Shown: piece after piece, positions 8,419 through 18,015 of the stretch
Numbering within the stretch: the first letter of the stretch is position 1
How the letters are laid out: each line of letters begins with the position of its first letter
DNA from: an uncultured Muribaculaceae bacterium
Lineage (GTDB): Bacteria; Bacteroidota; Bacteroidia; Bacteroidales; Muribaculaceae
NCBI GenBank assembly: GCA_910579995.1
Contig: CAJTWH010000001.1
Span: 80,884-144,883 of the forward strand
Reading direction: 5' to 3'
DNA length: 64,000 nucleotides
Translations under genes and position numbers: made by a program
Notes under the pieces: generated by a model
Told to the model about the DNA's origin: nothing
Database searches by the model: none
What the model saw: only the letters and a program-made list of their open reading frames with translations

Positions 8419-9548
8419 TGAGCCCACGCGGACAGCAGAAAACAAGCCCTGCAGCCGAGCCTCGCAAGGTCGGCCGGTCGGTGTGGCAGCGCATTTTGCG
8501 CGGTCTTGCCTTGTGTATAGACCTGATTGTAGTCTTTGCGTTGCTGCTCACGGGCTATGCCGGGTGTATTTCTCCACTGAGTCACAACTCATGGTGGGGC
8601 GTGCTTCCGCTTGCCTTTCCGATATGTTTCTGGGTGACGGTGGTGCTCATGCTTCTTCAGTTGCTGTGGCACCGTAGAGGCGCCGTCGTGCTCGCCCTCG
8701 GCATGTTGTGCTGCGGCGGCCCCGTGCTCACTTATTTTCCCCTGCATGTGACCACGCCGAAAGCACCTGCCGGCGCCGAAGAGTTTTCGCTGCTTACCTA
8801 CAACACACTCCATTCGCATTATGCCGATAACGACGATATGACAATCGCCGACTATATCCTCTCTCAGAATGCAGACATCGTGTGTACGCAGGAGGCGGCG
8901 GCGCTTGCGCCCTCGCAGCGCGACGCAGCAGTGCAGCAGCGTGTAGACAGTCTGCGCTCACGCTACCCCTATATCATTTTCGGGGGTGGCAGCGGCATGC
9001 AGGGAATAATGTCGAAATACCCGGTGGAGAATATACATCTCGACGCGGCCAAAGGCACATTCGGCAGCGGCGATGTGGCTGCATATCGCATAACATTGCC
9101 GTCGGGGCGGAGGATATGCGTGTTCAATGTCCATCTTTATTCTTTCGGCCTGTCGTCGACGCCCTTGCGCGAGGCCACGGAGAACAAAGAGGAGAGCAAG
9201 CTCGTGCTCGACAAACTGCGCATTGCCGCCGAGGGGCGTGCGCGTCAGGTCAACAAGCTCATACAATGGCTGCGGCTCTACGGAGGCCCGGATGTGATAA
9301 TCTGTGGCGACTTCAACGATGTGCCCGGCTGCCATACTATCCGCACGCTTGCCGATGTTGGTTTCAAGTCGGTATACCCGTCGATAGGCTTCGCGCCCAT
9401 GACGACCTACAACAAGCGTCACCTATATTTCTGCATTGACCATGTGCTGTATCGCGGCGACCTCCAACCATTGAAACTCAAGAAAGGCACTCTTAAGACC
9501 TCAGACCACTATCCTTTGAAAGTCACATTTGCCTTAGAAACTGTTTAA
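8418..9548 (+). CDS. Membrane-anchored endonuclease/exonuclease/phosphatase (EEP) family protein
   Basis: A 376-residue protein with about three N-terminal membrane segments (roughly 30-110) followed by an EEP (DNase I-like) domain. Catalytic-type motifs are visible: LLTYNTLHSH, a Glu in VCTQEAAAL, the CGDFNDVPG box and the final SDHYPLKVTF. EEP proteins hydrolyse phosphodiester or phosphomonoester bonds in nucleic acids, lipids or sugars; the membrane anchor argues against a cytosolic DNA-repair enzyme. It is coupled to the rhomboid gene. The last codons (ETV and the stop) are supplied by the end of the inserted element at 9537, so the native C-terminus may have been different. Confidence 0.85.
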   Translation: MSPRGQQKTSPAAEPRKVGRSVWQRILRGLALCIDLIVVFALLLTGYAGCISPLSHNSWWGVLPLAFPICFWVTVVLMLLQLLWHRRGAVVLALGMLCCGGPVLTYFPLHVTTPKAPAGAEEFSLLTYNTLHSHYADNDDMTIADYILSQNADIVCTQEAAALAPSQRDAAVQQRVDSLRSRYPYIIFGGGSGMQGIMSKYPVENIHLDAAKGTFGSGDVAAYRITLPSGRRICVFNVHLYSFGLSSTPLREATENKEESKLVLDKLRIAAEGRARQVNKLIQWLRLYGGPDVIICGDFNDVPGCHTIRTLADVGFKSVYPSIGFAPMTTYNKRHLYFCIDHVLYRGDLQPLKLKKGTLKTSDHYPLKVTFALETV

Positions 9549-9697
9549 ATATTATTTCATCTTGTCTTTGAGAGTCTTGTCAATGTATTTTTGATATTAA
9601 TTCAGTCGTTTAGGGTCCACTAAACTCCATCATAAATATCAAAAATTCAAATGACAATCCTTCTCAAATCCTGCGACAAATAAATTTAAACAGTTTC
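9537..9697. mobile_element. 161-bp MITE-like element with terminal inverted repeats
   Basis: The ends are inverted repeats starting GAAACTGTTTAAAT, and the arms stay imperfectly complementary for about 65 bp each. A central TTTAG...CTAAA hairpin is present and no ORF fits inside. It is flanked by TTA on both sides (9534-9536 and 9698-9700), consistent with a 3-bp target-site duplication. The left end provides the EEP stop codon and the right TTA is the nhaC stop codon. It also forms a long hairpin between convergent genes and may act as a two-way terminator. Confidence 0.75.
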
Positions 9698-10975
9698 TTA
9701 GAATAACCGTCGGGTGCTGATGATCGACACAGCCAAGGCGAGAGTCAGAGCCCACGGATAATAGAGATAAGGCCACGGAGCTGCCGGCGAAATGCCTGCG
9801 AGTCCGGTGGCGAGAAGGGTCTGTGCGCCGTAGGGGATGAGGCATTGCACGATACACGACGAGGTGTCGAGCAGTGAGGCCGTCTTACGCGGCTCTATGC
9901 CGTAGCGCGAAGAAATGTCGCGGCTCAGGTCGCCCACGGTGAGGATGGCCACGGTGTTGTTGGCCGTGCACATATTCACGATTCCGACAAGAAAACTAAT
10001 GCAGGCTTGTGCCCCGCGTTTGCCCGACACACGCGATGTGAGACCGCGCAGCATGAAATCGATACCGCCCATTTCCTTTATCACTCCGAGCATGCCTGCG
10101 GCAAGCAGGGTGATGATGATGAGCTGGCCCATGGAGTCGATACCCGCGCCCAACATCTTGCAGGAGTCGAGCAGCGATATTCCGCGCGCGAGGCCGAACC
10201 CGATTGCCGTGACAATGCCGCCAAGAAGCACCACCATGACGTTGAGGCCTGAAAGCGCCGCCACGATGATGAGGATGTAGGGCGTCATGAGCCACCAAGG
10301 AGTGTCGAAATCCGCGGCAACAAACTCCACGTCGCTGCCGACGAAGAGATATACACCTAAAGTGATGATTGCGGCGGGGAAAACAATGCGGAAGTTTGCC
10401 TTGAACTTATCGGCCATCTTGCAGCCCTGAGTGCGCGTGGCTGCGATGGTAGTGTCGGATATAAACGACAGATTATCACCGAAAAACGCGCCGCCAAGCA
10501 CTGTGGCGACAAAGAGGGCGACGTCGGCGTCGGCTGTGCGTGCCATCTCCACGATGAGCGGCACAAGAGCCACCACCGTGCCCACCGATGTGCCTATCGC
10601 CATGGATATGAAGCATGCACCTACAAATATGGCCGGAAGCAGCAGATGGGGCGGGAAGAATTTCAGCGTCACTCCTACAGTGGCGTCGATGGCGCCTATG
10701 CCCTTGGCTATGGAGGCGAAAGCACCGGCCAGGACGAAAATCCACACCATATAGAGAATGTTGGAGTGCCCGGCCGACTTGGAGAAAAGCTCGAAGCGGG
10801 CGGCAAGAGGCTTGCGCCGGCAAATAACGATACTCCACACCGAGGCCGCAAGAAGAGCCACAGTGATCGGCATTTCGTAGAAATCGCCGATAATCAGAGA
10901 GATAACGACATATAAAATCAAGAACACGATAGCCGGCGACAGTGCCAGCCATCCCTGCAAACGCTTATCTGACAT
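9698..10975 (-). CDS. NhaC-family Na+/H+ antiporter
   Basis: A 425-residue inner-membrane transporter with about 10-12 hydrophobic segments and the NhaC hallmark GGAFFGDNLSFISDTTIAATRTQG (acidic Asp plus polar Ser/Thr in the middle), and GTSVGTVVALVPL earlier. NhaC-type carriers exchange Na+ for protons; some relatives carry amino acids or malate/lactate, so the substrate is not certain. Its stop codon coincides with the TTA flank of the MITE-like element. It is transcribed divergently from mutL across a repeat-containing intergenic region. Confidence 0.88.
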   Translation of the reverse strand: MSDKRLQGWLALSPAIVFLILYVVISLIIGDFYEMPITVALLAASVWSIVICRRKPLAARFELFSKSAGHSNILYMVWIFVLAGAFASIAKGIGAIDATVGVTLKFFPPHLLLPAIFVGACFISMAIGTSVGTVVALVPLIVEMARTADADVALFVATVLGGAFFGDNLSFISDTTIAATRTQGCKMADKFKANFRIVFPAAIITLGVYLFVGSDVEFVAADFDTPWWLMTPYILIIVAALSGLNVMVVLLGGIVTAIGFGLARGISLLDSCKMLGAGIDSMGQLIIITLLAAGMLGVIKEMGGIDFMLRGLTSRVSGKRGAQACISFLVGIVNMCTANNTVAILTVGDLSRDISSRYGIEPRKTASLLDTSSCIVQCLIPYGAQTLLATGLAGISPAAPWPYLYYPWALTLALAVSIISTRRLF

Positions 10976-10989
10976 AGATATAAATCTTT

Positions 10990-11122
10990 ATTTAAGTTTC
11001 GTACTTTACGAAACTTAAGGTTTAAGGCGCTTTCAGCGCAGTTTATTAAGTTTAAAAAGTTTAGTTTTAGTTAAACCTGTTAAACTCAAACGAACTGAGC
11101 TTTCGCACTTTGCGAAACTTTA
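10990..11122. repeat. Dispersed intergenic palindromic element, copy 1
   Basis: A run of short hairpins: AAGTTTCG...CGAAACTT, a GGCGCTTTCAGCGC stem, a GTTTAG...TTAAAC block, and TTTCGCACTTTGCGAAA. The same order of blocks recurs at 29698-29815. It lies between the divergent nhaC and mutL genes. No coding potential is seen. Confidence 0.7.
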
Positions 11123-11206
11123 ATACAAAGATACGAATTAGTGGGCGTAATGCCAAATTTTTGTGCGTGGTGGTGTGTGGTTGGAAAGATGAGTAAGCAC
11201 GAAAAT

Positions 11207-11237
11207 TTTGCTATTCGGGCAAAGTTTTGTATTTTTG
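11207..11237 (+). promoter_or_regulatory. mutL promoter
   Basis: TTTG (11207-11210), a 19-bp spacer and TATTTTTG (11230-11237) match the Bacteroidota consensus exactly. The ATG is only 4 bp beyond the -7 box, so the mRNA is predicted to be leaderless, or translation may start slightly downstream. Confidence 0.7.
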
Positions 11238-11241
11238 CTTT

Positions 11242-13107
11242 ATGAATGATGTGATAAAACTGCTGCCGGATTCGGTGGCCAACCAGATAGCTGCGGGCGA
11301 GGTTATCCAGCGCCCTGCCTCGGTAATCAAAGAGCTCGTGGAGAATGCCGTAGACTCCGGAGCCACAGCCATTTCGATAATCCTCAAGGACGCCGGCCGC
11401 ACCTTGATACAGGTTGTCGATAATGGCTGCGGCATGTCGCCCACCGACGCCCGCATGGCTTTCGAGCGTCATGCCACCAGCAAGATTTCCTCGGCCGCCG
11501 ACCTCTATACTCTCCACACCATGGGCTTCCGCGGCGAGGCATTGCCCTCTATTGCGGCGGTTTCGCAGATCGACCTGCGCACCATGCGCCATGGCGACAC
11601 CGTAGGCACGCGTCTGCTTATCTCCGAGTCGAAATTCGAGGGTCAGGAGCCGGCCTCGTGCGTACCGGGCACGAACATGATGGTGAAAAATATATTTTTC
11701 CACATGCCGGCGCGTCGCAAGTTCCTCAAGAAAGACAGCGTGGAGCTAAGTCATATCCTGCGCGAGTTCGAGCGCTTGGCGCTTGTCAACACCAATATTG
11801 ACTTCACTCTAATCCACAACGACGTCACACTTCATCAATTCCTCCACGGCAGTCTCAAGCAGCGTGTGGCCGACCTCTTCGGCAAGAGCATGGAGAGCGC
11901 CCTCGCGCATATCTCCACAGAGACATCGCTGGTGAAAATCGAGGGCTTCATCGGGCTTCCGAAGTCGGCCAAGAAACGCGGTTACCAGCAGTTTCTCTTT
12001 GTCAACGGCCGCTTCATGCGCCATCCCTATTTCCACAAGGCCGTCCTCTCGTGCTACGAGCAGCTTATCCCTACCGATTCGCAGCCATCATATTTCATAA
12101 ACTTCACCGTAGACCCCTCCACGATAGATGTAAACATACATCCTCAGAAATATGAGATAAAATTCGAGCACGAGCAACCGATCTGGCAGATACTCGTGGC
12201 GGCTATCCGCGAGACCTTGGGCAAGACACAGGCCGCCGGCGCACTCGACTTCGACAGCGACAGCCTCGACATACCGCTCTTCAACCCCGACGCCACCGGC
12301 GGTGCTCCGACCACCGACTTCGACGCCGCCTACAATCCCTTTGCCGAGCAACACTCCGCACCGGCAACGACAAACTACGGTTCGCGCCGCTTCAGCGCCG
12401 ACTCCGGGCGCGACAGCGTGCCCGACGACTGGGAGAAACTCTACGAGAGCTTCAACCGCAAGCGCGACGACGCCTTCGCCACAGTTGAATTGCCGCCCGA
12501 ACCCGACGACAGTATTTTCGCGCCCGAAGATATCGCCGCCGAGGCTGCCACATGCTTCCAATTGCAGGGGCGCTATATCGTGGCCGCCTCGCCCAACGGC
12601 ATAATGCTCATATCACAGCACCGTGCGCATGTGCGTGTTCTCTACGAGCGCTATATGGCTCAGCTCGCCGACGGGGAGATACCCTCGCAGCAAGTGCTGT
12701 TTGCCGAAGACTTCGAGCTCTCTCCGGCCCAGAATGCCACCCTGCTGACCAATATGGCGCATTTCGAGAGCCTTGGCTTCGGGCTTAAGGAAAACGGCAA
12801 ACTGCGCTGGAGCGTGACCGCCATCCCCGCGCCGCTGTCGGGTGTAAGCCCTGTAGAGGCTATCCTTACCGTGCTTGAGCGTCTTGCACAGGACGGCGAC
12901 TCCGACCCTGCCGTATTCAAGGCTCCTTTGGCGCTCGCCATGGCCCGTGCGGGGGCAGTGAAATCGCAGCAGCAATTATCTCAGGCCGATATGGACGCCA
13001 TAATCGCCGACCTCTTCCGCTGTTCAGAGCCCGACTATACACCCGATGGACTGACGGTGATGTCGCTGCTCTCCAATGATGATATCGCCCGGCGGTTTGA
13101 ATTATAG
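11242..13107 (+). CDS. mutL: DNA mismatch repair protein MutL
   Basis: A 621-residue GHKL ATPase that links MutS mismatch recognition to strand incision. The N-terminal ATPase has the LLPDSVANQIAAGEV start, catalytic E31 in KELVENAVDSGA, the DNGCGM box, RHATSK, and GFRGEALPSI. The transducer region (FVNGRFMRHPYFHKAV, NVDVNIHPQKYEIKF-like) and a C-terminal dimerisation domain are present. I do not see the DQHAxxERxxYE endonuclease motif; the equivalent stretch reads SQHRAHVRVLYERY, so endonuclease activity is doubtful. I chose ATG 11242 rather than the in-frame ATG at 11227, which lies upstream of the -7 box. Confidence 0.95.
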   Translation: MNDVIKLLPDSVANQIAAGEVIQRPASVIKELVENAVDSGATAISIILKDAGRTLIQVVDNGCGMSPTDARMAFERHATSKISSAADLYTLHTMGFRGEALPSIAAVSQIDLRTMRHGDTVGTRLLISESKFEGQEPASCVPGTNMMVKNIFFHMPARRKFLKKDSVELSHILREFERLALVNTNIDFTLIHNDVTLHQFLHGSLKQRVADLFGKSMESALAHISTETSLVKIEGFIGLPKSAKKRGYQQFLFVNGRFMRHPYFHKAVLSCYEQLIPTDSQPSYFINFTVDPSTIDVNIHPQKYEIKFEHEQPIWQILVAAIRETLGKTQAAGALDFDSDSLDIPLFNPDATGGAPTTDFDAAYNPFAEQHSAPATTNYGSRRFSADSGRDSVPDDWEKLYESFNRKRDDAFATVELPPEPDDSIFAPEDIAAEAATCFQLQGRYIVAASPNGIMLISQHRAHVRVLYERYMAQLADGEIPSQQVLFAEDFELSPAQNATLLTNMAHFESLGFGLKENGKLRWSVTAIPAPLSGVSPVEAILTVLERLAQDGDSDPAVFKAPLALAMARAGAVKSQQQLSQADMDAIIADLFRCSEPDYTPDGLTVMSLLSNDDIARRFEL

Positions 13108-13113
13108 ACGGCC

Positions 13114-14655
13114 ATGAGGTGGATAGTGATTTTTCTGAGCGCACTCCTGTCGTTGACAGCGCATGGTATCGACCAAGCAAAGAGGGCTGCCGCGCTCGAC
13201 TCTCTCGACTCGTCGCTTGCCATAAGGCATGAGATCGAAGCCGGCCGTCAGCGCTATATCGACAGCCTTGTGGCACTGCAAAAAAACGACACCACACGCC
13301 ATTGTCTTATCATGGAAATCGGCGAGGCGTATACAGGCTTCGACAATGACTCGGCCCTTGTGTATTTTACCCGCGGTGTCAATCTCGGAGCGCCCGAAAA
13401 TCTGCCTTACCGCTGGAAATTTGCCTCACTGCTGCCTCTCAATGGTTTCTTCGAGACGGCTGTCAATGCCTTTGACTCGATAGATGTAGCGGAAGTGCCT
13501 GACTCACTGCTTGCTTCGTATTATGATTCGGGCAGACAGATGTATAGCTACATCGCCGCCTTCTTCCGGGCATATCCCGAAGTGGCTGCGCCTTACGAAA
13601 AGAAAGCACTCGATATGCAGGCAAAGCTGCTCACCGTCCTGCCGCGGCGCAGCCCCGAATACCGCTTCAACGAAGCTGAATACCATTTTCTCAACGGTCG
13701 CACCGAGGTAGCGCGTGTACTTCTTGAGGAGGTGATGGAAAATAAAGGTATATCCTCAAAAATGCGGGCTCGCGCAGCCCATCATCTGTCGTCGTTGGCC
13801 AAGGGTGATGGCGATATCGACGCGTATACTTATTATCTTGCCATATCGGCCACCGCCGATGTGCAGTCGGCTACCCGCGAGGTGGCCTCGCTTCAGGAGC
13901 TGGGCTCTACGGTGTATGCTGCCGGTGACATCGACCGCGCCTATACATATCTGTCATCGGCGCTCGACAATGCGGTAGAATGCGGGGCACCCTTGCGAAT
14001 GATAGAATCGTCGCGCTCGCTTCCCATCATAGAGCGTGCGCATACAGCCAACCTCGCCAAGACGAGGCGCTATGTCCACTATGTCATCGTGGCGATGTCG
14101 GTGTTGGTGCTGGTGCTGATAATTGTATTGTTTGTGCTTCGCCATGAGATGAGCAAGATGAAGGCGCTGCAAGAGAACCTCCGGGCTGCCAATACGGCCA
14201 AAGAAGTATATATCAGCCAATTCCTGCAGCTGTGCTCAATATATATGGACAAGCTCAACCAGTTCTGCAAGATCGCCACGCGCAAACTTGCGGCCGGGCA
14301 GGCCGACGAGCTTTACCGCATGACCAAGTCGGGCAAATTCGTTGAGGAGCAGAGCCGCGAATTCTATGAGGTTTTCGACAACGCTTTCCTGCATATCTAT
14401 CCCAACTTCGTAGGGCAGGTCAACGCTCTTTTGCGCGAGGATTCGCAGATTACCCTCGCTCCGGGCGAAGAACTCAACACCGATCTCCGTATCCTCGCCT
14501 TCATGCGTCTGGGCATAGAGGAGAGTGCTCGTATCGCGCAGATATTGAATTATTCGCTAAATACCATCTATTCATACCGCAACCGCTTGAAAGCCCGTGC
14601 GATAAACCGCGACACCTTCGAAGACGATATAATGAAAATCGACTCGGTCAATTGA
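13114..14655 (+). CDS. DUF6377-type TPR membrane regulator
   Basis: A 513-residue protein: signal peptide (about 1-18), periplasmic helical/TPR-like repeats to about 305, one membrane segment (about 311-333), a coiled coil, and a cytoplasmic C-terminus. The C-terminus has a LuxR-like helix-turn-helix look (LRILAFMRLGIEESARIAQILNYSLNTIYSYRNRLKARA). This matches the Bacteroidota DUF6377 family, thought to sense from the periplasm and regulate transcription, though direct evidence is limited. It begins 6 bp after mutL and lies just upstream of a beta-galactosidase, which makes it a candidate local regulator. Confidence 0.8.
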   Translation: MRWIVIFLSALLSLTAHGIDQAKRAAALDSLDSSLAIRHEIEAGRQRYIDSLVALQKNDTTRHCLIMEIGEAYTGFDNDSALVYFTRGVNLGAPENLPYRWKFASLLPLNGFFETAVNAFDSIDVAEVPDSLLASYYDSGRQMYSYIAAFFRAYPEVAAPYEKKALDMQAKLLTVLPRRSPEYRFNEAEYHFLNGRTEVARVLLEEVMENKGISSKMRARAAHHLSSLAKGDGDIDAYTYYLAISATADVQSATREVASLQELGSTVYAAGDIDRAYTYLSSALDNAVECGAPLRMIESSRSLPIIERAHTANLAKTRRYVHYVIVAMSVLVLVLIIVLFVLRHEMSKMKALQENLRAANTAKEVYISQFLQLCSIYMDKLNQFCKIATRKLAAGQADELYRMTKSGKFVEEQSREFYEVFDNAFLHIYPNFVGQVNALLREDSQITLAPGEELNTDLRILAFMRLGIEESARIAQILNYSLNTIYSYRNRLKARAINRDTFEDDIMKIDSVN

Positions 14656-14709
14656 GTAGAAACCGCACAACGGGCAGTATTAAATAATATCAACCCCAAA
14701 CCATAACCC

Positions 14710-17700
14710 ATGAAAAGACTTATCACAGCCCTCACCGGCCTCATGATACTTGCCGGCAGCGCGGTAGCGGCAAATCCCGATTGGGAGAACGCTGATGTCA
14801 CCAACCGCAAGCGTCTACCGATGACGGCCACATTCTCAACCCCTCAGACACTTACCAAATCGCTCAACGGAAAGTGGAAATTCCGCCATCTTGACCGCCC
14901 TGACGCGCAGGGCTCGCAGGATAAATTCTATAATCCCGGATTCAACACCCTTGACTGGGGAGAGATTGAAGTGCCCGGCCTGTGGGAGCTGCAAGGCTAT
15001 GGCGACCCGCTATATGTCAACGTCGGCTATCAGTGGCGCGGCCTTTATGACAATAATCCACCTCACGTGCCTTACGACCGCAACGGGGTGGGGCAGTATG
15101 TGACAACCGTCGATATACCGGCTGAATATCTGAAAGACAAACGCCGCACAACACTCGATATCGGGTCGGCAACCTCGAATGTAAGGGTATGGGTCAACGG
15201 CAAGGAAGCCGGCTACTCAGAAGACTCCAAATTAGCAGCCTCTTTCGACATCACCCCTTATCTTAAAGCCGGTGACAACACCATCGCCATGCAGATAGTG
15301 CGCTGGTGCGACGGTACATACCTCGAAGATCAGGACTTCTGGCGCTTTACCGGCATAGCCCGCGACGGCGTAAACATCAACTCTCGCCCGGCTCAGCGAA
15401 TCGAAGATTTCACCGTATTTTCCCCTATGGATGGCAAGGGCACGATAGACGTGGCCGTTACATCGGGCATAAAGACCGTGGAAGCGCAATTAATGCGCGA
15501 CGGCAAAACAGTGTTTAGTGCTCAGGCCCAGCCCAAGGGCGGCAAGGTCACCTTGCCTCTTACTGTAGAAAACCCGGCGCTCTGGTCTGCCGAGTCGCCC
15601 GCGCTCTATGACCTTCGGCTCACGGCCTACGGCGCCGGCGGCAAGATTGCCGAAAGCCTTGATACCCACGTGGGCTTCCGCTCGGTAGAGGTCGCCCGCG
15701 GTAATCTGCTTGTAAACGGTAAACCGGTGCTTTTCAAAGGCGTAGACCGCCACGAACTCAGCCCCTACGGCGGCTACAACATGACCCGAGAGGAGATGAT
15801 CCGCGATATCGCCGAGATGAAGCGCCTCAATGTCAACGCAGTGCGCACGAGCCATTATCCCAATGATCCGCAGTGGTATGAGCTGTGCGATATCTATGGT
15901 ATATATGTTATCGACGAGGCCAACGTAGAAGGCCATGGCATGGGCTACGGTGACCGCGCCGTGGCCAAAGACCCGCAGTTCAACAAGGCCATCAAGGAGC
16001 GCGCGCAGCGCATGGTGCAGCGCGACCGCAATCATCCGTCGGTGATAGTGTGGAGTCTCGGCAACGAGGCCGGCATGGGGCAGAACTTCCTCGACTCATA
16101 CACCTTGGTAAAGGAAATGGACCCGACACGCCCCGTGCAGTATGAGCAGGCTGCGCAAGGAGAGGGCAGCGATACTTTCTGCCCGATGTACTACAGCATA
16201 AAGCGCAGTGCAGAATATGGCCGCAATGCCGAAGAGAAAGCCAAGAACGGAGAATATGTCAAGCCGCTGATACAATGCGAGTATGAGCACGCTATGGGCA
16301 ACTCCACCGGCACCATCGAATCATATTGGCGCGATGTGCGCCGCTATCCGGCCCTGCAGGGTGGATATATATGGGACTTTGTAGACCAAGCTCTCTATCA
16401 GCCTGTTGACTCACTGCCCGGCACCGACCACATATTTACCTACGGCGGCGATTACAACCCCATCGACCCGTCGGACTACTCATTCAATTGCAACGGCATA
16501 CTTGCCGCCGACCGTTCGTGGCACCCCGGGGCATATCAGGTGAAGCATACCTACCGCAACATCCTCACCACGCTCGACTCTTCCGATCCGGTAAAAATCA
16601 AGGTTTATAATGAGAATTTCTTTACCGACCTGTCGGCCTACCGCCTGCTTTGGAGCGTTGAGGCCGACGGCAAACCGGTTAAAGAAGGTGTGGTAGACAA
16701 TCTTGACATAGAGCCGCAGCAGACGGCGGAGATATCGCTTGGCTTCAATGCCGACACTCTTCCTGCCGAGGCCGCCGACCTCTATCTTAATGTCAGCTAC
16801 GAGCTCAAAGCCTCTACGGCGCTGCTTCCGCGAGGTTATGTGGTGGCTTCCGACCAGATGGCTCTTCGCGAGAGCGCTCCGGTGATGTATAAGGGCGGTA
16901 TCGCGACTATGACTGTTGATGATACAGCAGCCGGCATTGAATTTTCAGGAAACGTTACGGAAGGTCTCCGCACCTTGCCTTGGCAAGTATCTTTCGACAA
17001 AGCCGTCGGCGCCATAACATCTTATAAACTCGATGGCAAGGAGCTGCTCAGCGAGCCCTTGGTGCCGTCGTTCGGCCGTGCTTATACCGAAAACGACCTT
17101 GGCGCGAAATTCCATGTGCTTTGTGCCGACGCTCAGCACCCGTCGCTCAAACCGGTGAAAATCGACCGTCAGGCGAAAGACGGATATACGACAATATCAG
17201 TAATCTACACATCGCCCTTTGCTGCTACCGAGTTGAGCGTTGACTACGCTATCTATGGCGACGGCACTGTGACGCTCACCGAAAATCTGCGCATAACAGG
17301 CTCGGTAGAGAAACCCGACCAACCGCGCATGATGCGCTTCGGCATGAAATTCGCCATGCCCGGCCAATATTCAGACATCAATTTCTATGGCCGCGGACCG
17401 GTGGAGAATTATGTTGACCGCTATCAGTGTGCGCCTGTAGGCCTGTACTCGCAGCATGTCAATGATCAGTATGCCTATAATCAGGCCCGCCCGCAAGACT
17501 CCGGCAGCAAGACCGGTCTGAAGTGGCTGCGCGTCACCGACAATGCCGGTCTCGGATTCGAGATGAGCTCCGGCGTGCGCTTTATCGGCACGGTGTTGCC
17601 TTTCAGTCAGGATGACCTTGATGTCACTGTCGGCGGCAAGCAATATACCACCAACCCGAGCAACCGTCCGACAGGTCTGAGCCGCCACTCGCTCGACCTG

Positions 17701-17874
17701 CTTGAAAAAGCCCACATCAACGACCGCGTCAACGGCACTACCTACGTCAACGTTGACGGAGAGCAGATGGGCCTCGGCGGCGAAAACTCATGGGGTGCAA
17801 TGCCTGAGCCCGCCAACCGCCTCGCCCTCAACCGCGACCGCACCTTCACTCTCACCCTCCGCCCGGTATTCTGA
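14710..17874 (+). CDS. Glycoside hydrolase family 2 beta-galactosidase
   Basis: A 1054-residue LacZ-like enzyme with a signal peptide (about 1-20, AGSAVAANP), so it acts in the periplasm or outside. It has a jelly-roll sugar-binding domain, immunoglobulin-like domains, a TIM barrel, and a C-terminal beta-galactosidase small-chain domain. The general acid/base is E453 in WSLGNEAG and the nucleophile E524 in QCEYEHAMGNS, matching E. coli E461/E537. It removes terminal beta-galactose from oligosaccharides or glycans. No SusC/SusD pair is adjacent, so it is not in an obvious polysaccharide utilisation locus here. A hairpin follows at 17896. Confidence 0.93.
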   Translation: MKRLITALTGLMILAGSAVAANPDWENADVTNRKRLPMTATFSTPQTLTKSLNGKWKFRHLDRPDAQGSQDKFYNPGFNTLDWGEIEVPGLWELQGYGDPLYVNVGYQWRGLYDNNPPHVPYDRNGVGQYVTTVDIPAEYLKDKRRTTLDIGSATSNVRVWVNGKEAGYSEDSKLAASFDITPYLKAGDNTIAMQIVRWCDGTYLEDQDFWRFTGIARDGVNINSRPAQRIEDFTVFSPMDGKGTIDVAVTSGIKTVEAQLMRDGKTVFSAQAQPKGGKVTLPLTVENPALWSAESPALYDLRLTAYGAGGKIAESLDTHVGFRSVEVARGNLLVNGKPVLFKGVDRHELSPYGGYNMTREEMIRDIAEMKRLNVNAVRTSHYPNDPQWYELCDIYGIYVIDEANVEGHGMGYGDRAVAKDPQFNKAIKERAQRMVQRDRNHPSVIVWSLGNEAGMGQNFLDSYTLVKEMDPTRPVQYEQAAQGEGSDTFCPMYYSIKRSAEYGRNAEEKAKNGEYVKPLIQCEYEHAMGNSTGTIESYWRDVRRYPALQGGYIWDFVDQALYQPVDSLPGTDHIFTYGGDYNPIDPSDYSFNCNGILAADRSWHPGAYQVKHTYRNILTTLDSSDPVKIKVYNENFFTDLSAYRLLWSVEADGKPVKEGVVDNLDIEPQQTAEISLGFNADTLPAEAADLYLNVSYELKASTALLPRGYVVASDQMALRESAPVMYKGGIATMTVDDTAAGIEFSGNVTEGLRTLPWQVSFDKAVGAITSYKLDGKELLSEPLVPSFGRAYTENDLGAKFHVLCADAQHPSLKPVKIDRQAKDGYTTISVIYTSPFAATELSVDYAIYGDGTVTLTENLRITGSVEKPDQPRMMRFGMKFAMPGQYSDINFYGRGPVENYVDRYQCAPVGLYSQHVNDQYAYNQARPQDSGSKTGLKWLRVTDNAGLGFEMSSGVRFIGTVLPFSQDDLDVTVGGKQYTTNPSNRPTGLSRHSLDLLEKAHINDRVNGTTYVNVDGEQMGLGGENSWGAMPEPANRLALNRDRTFTLTLRPVF

Positions 17875-17895
17875 TATTACTATAAAAATTATCGA

Positions 17896-17936
17896 AAGGC
17901 CTCCGCTTTGGCAACAGTATTGCCGGGCGGGGGCTT
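17896..17936 (+). terminator. Hairpin after the beta-galactosidase
   Basis: AAGGCCTCCGC-TTTGGCAA pairs imperfectly (G-U pairs, one bulge) with TTGCCGGGCGGGGGCTT across the loop CAGTA. No strong U-tract follows. Confidence 0.55.
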
Positions 17937-18015
17937 CTCTTGTTGTAGAATGATATTGAACAATTACGCATGATTCAAGGTTTTAGAAATATCACAAGAG
18001 CTATATTTAACAGAT

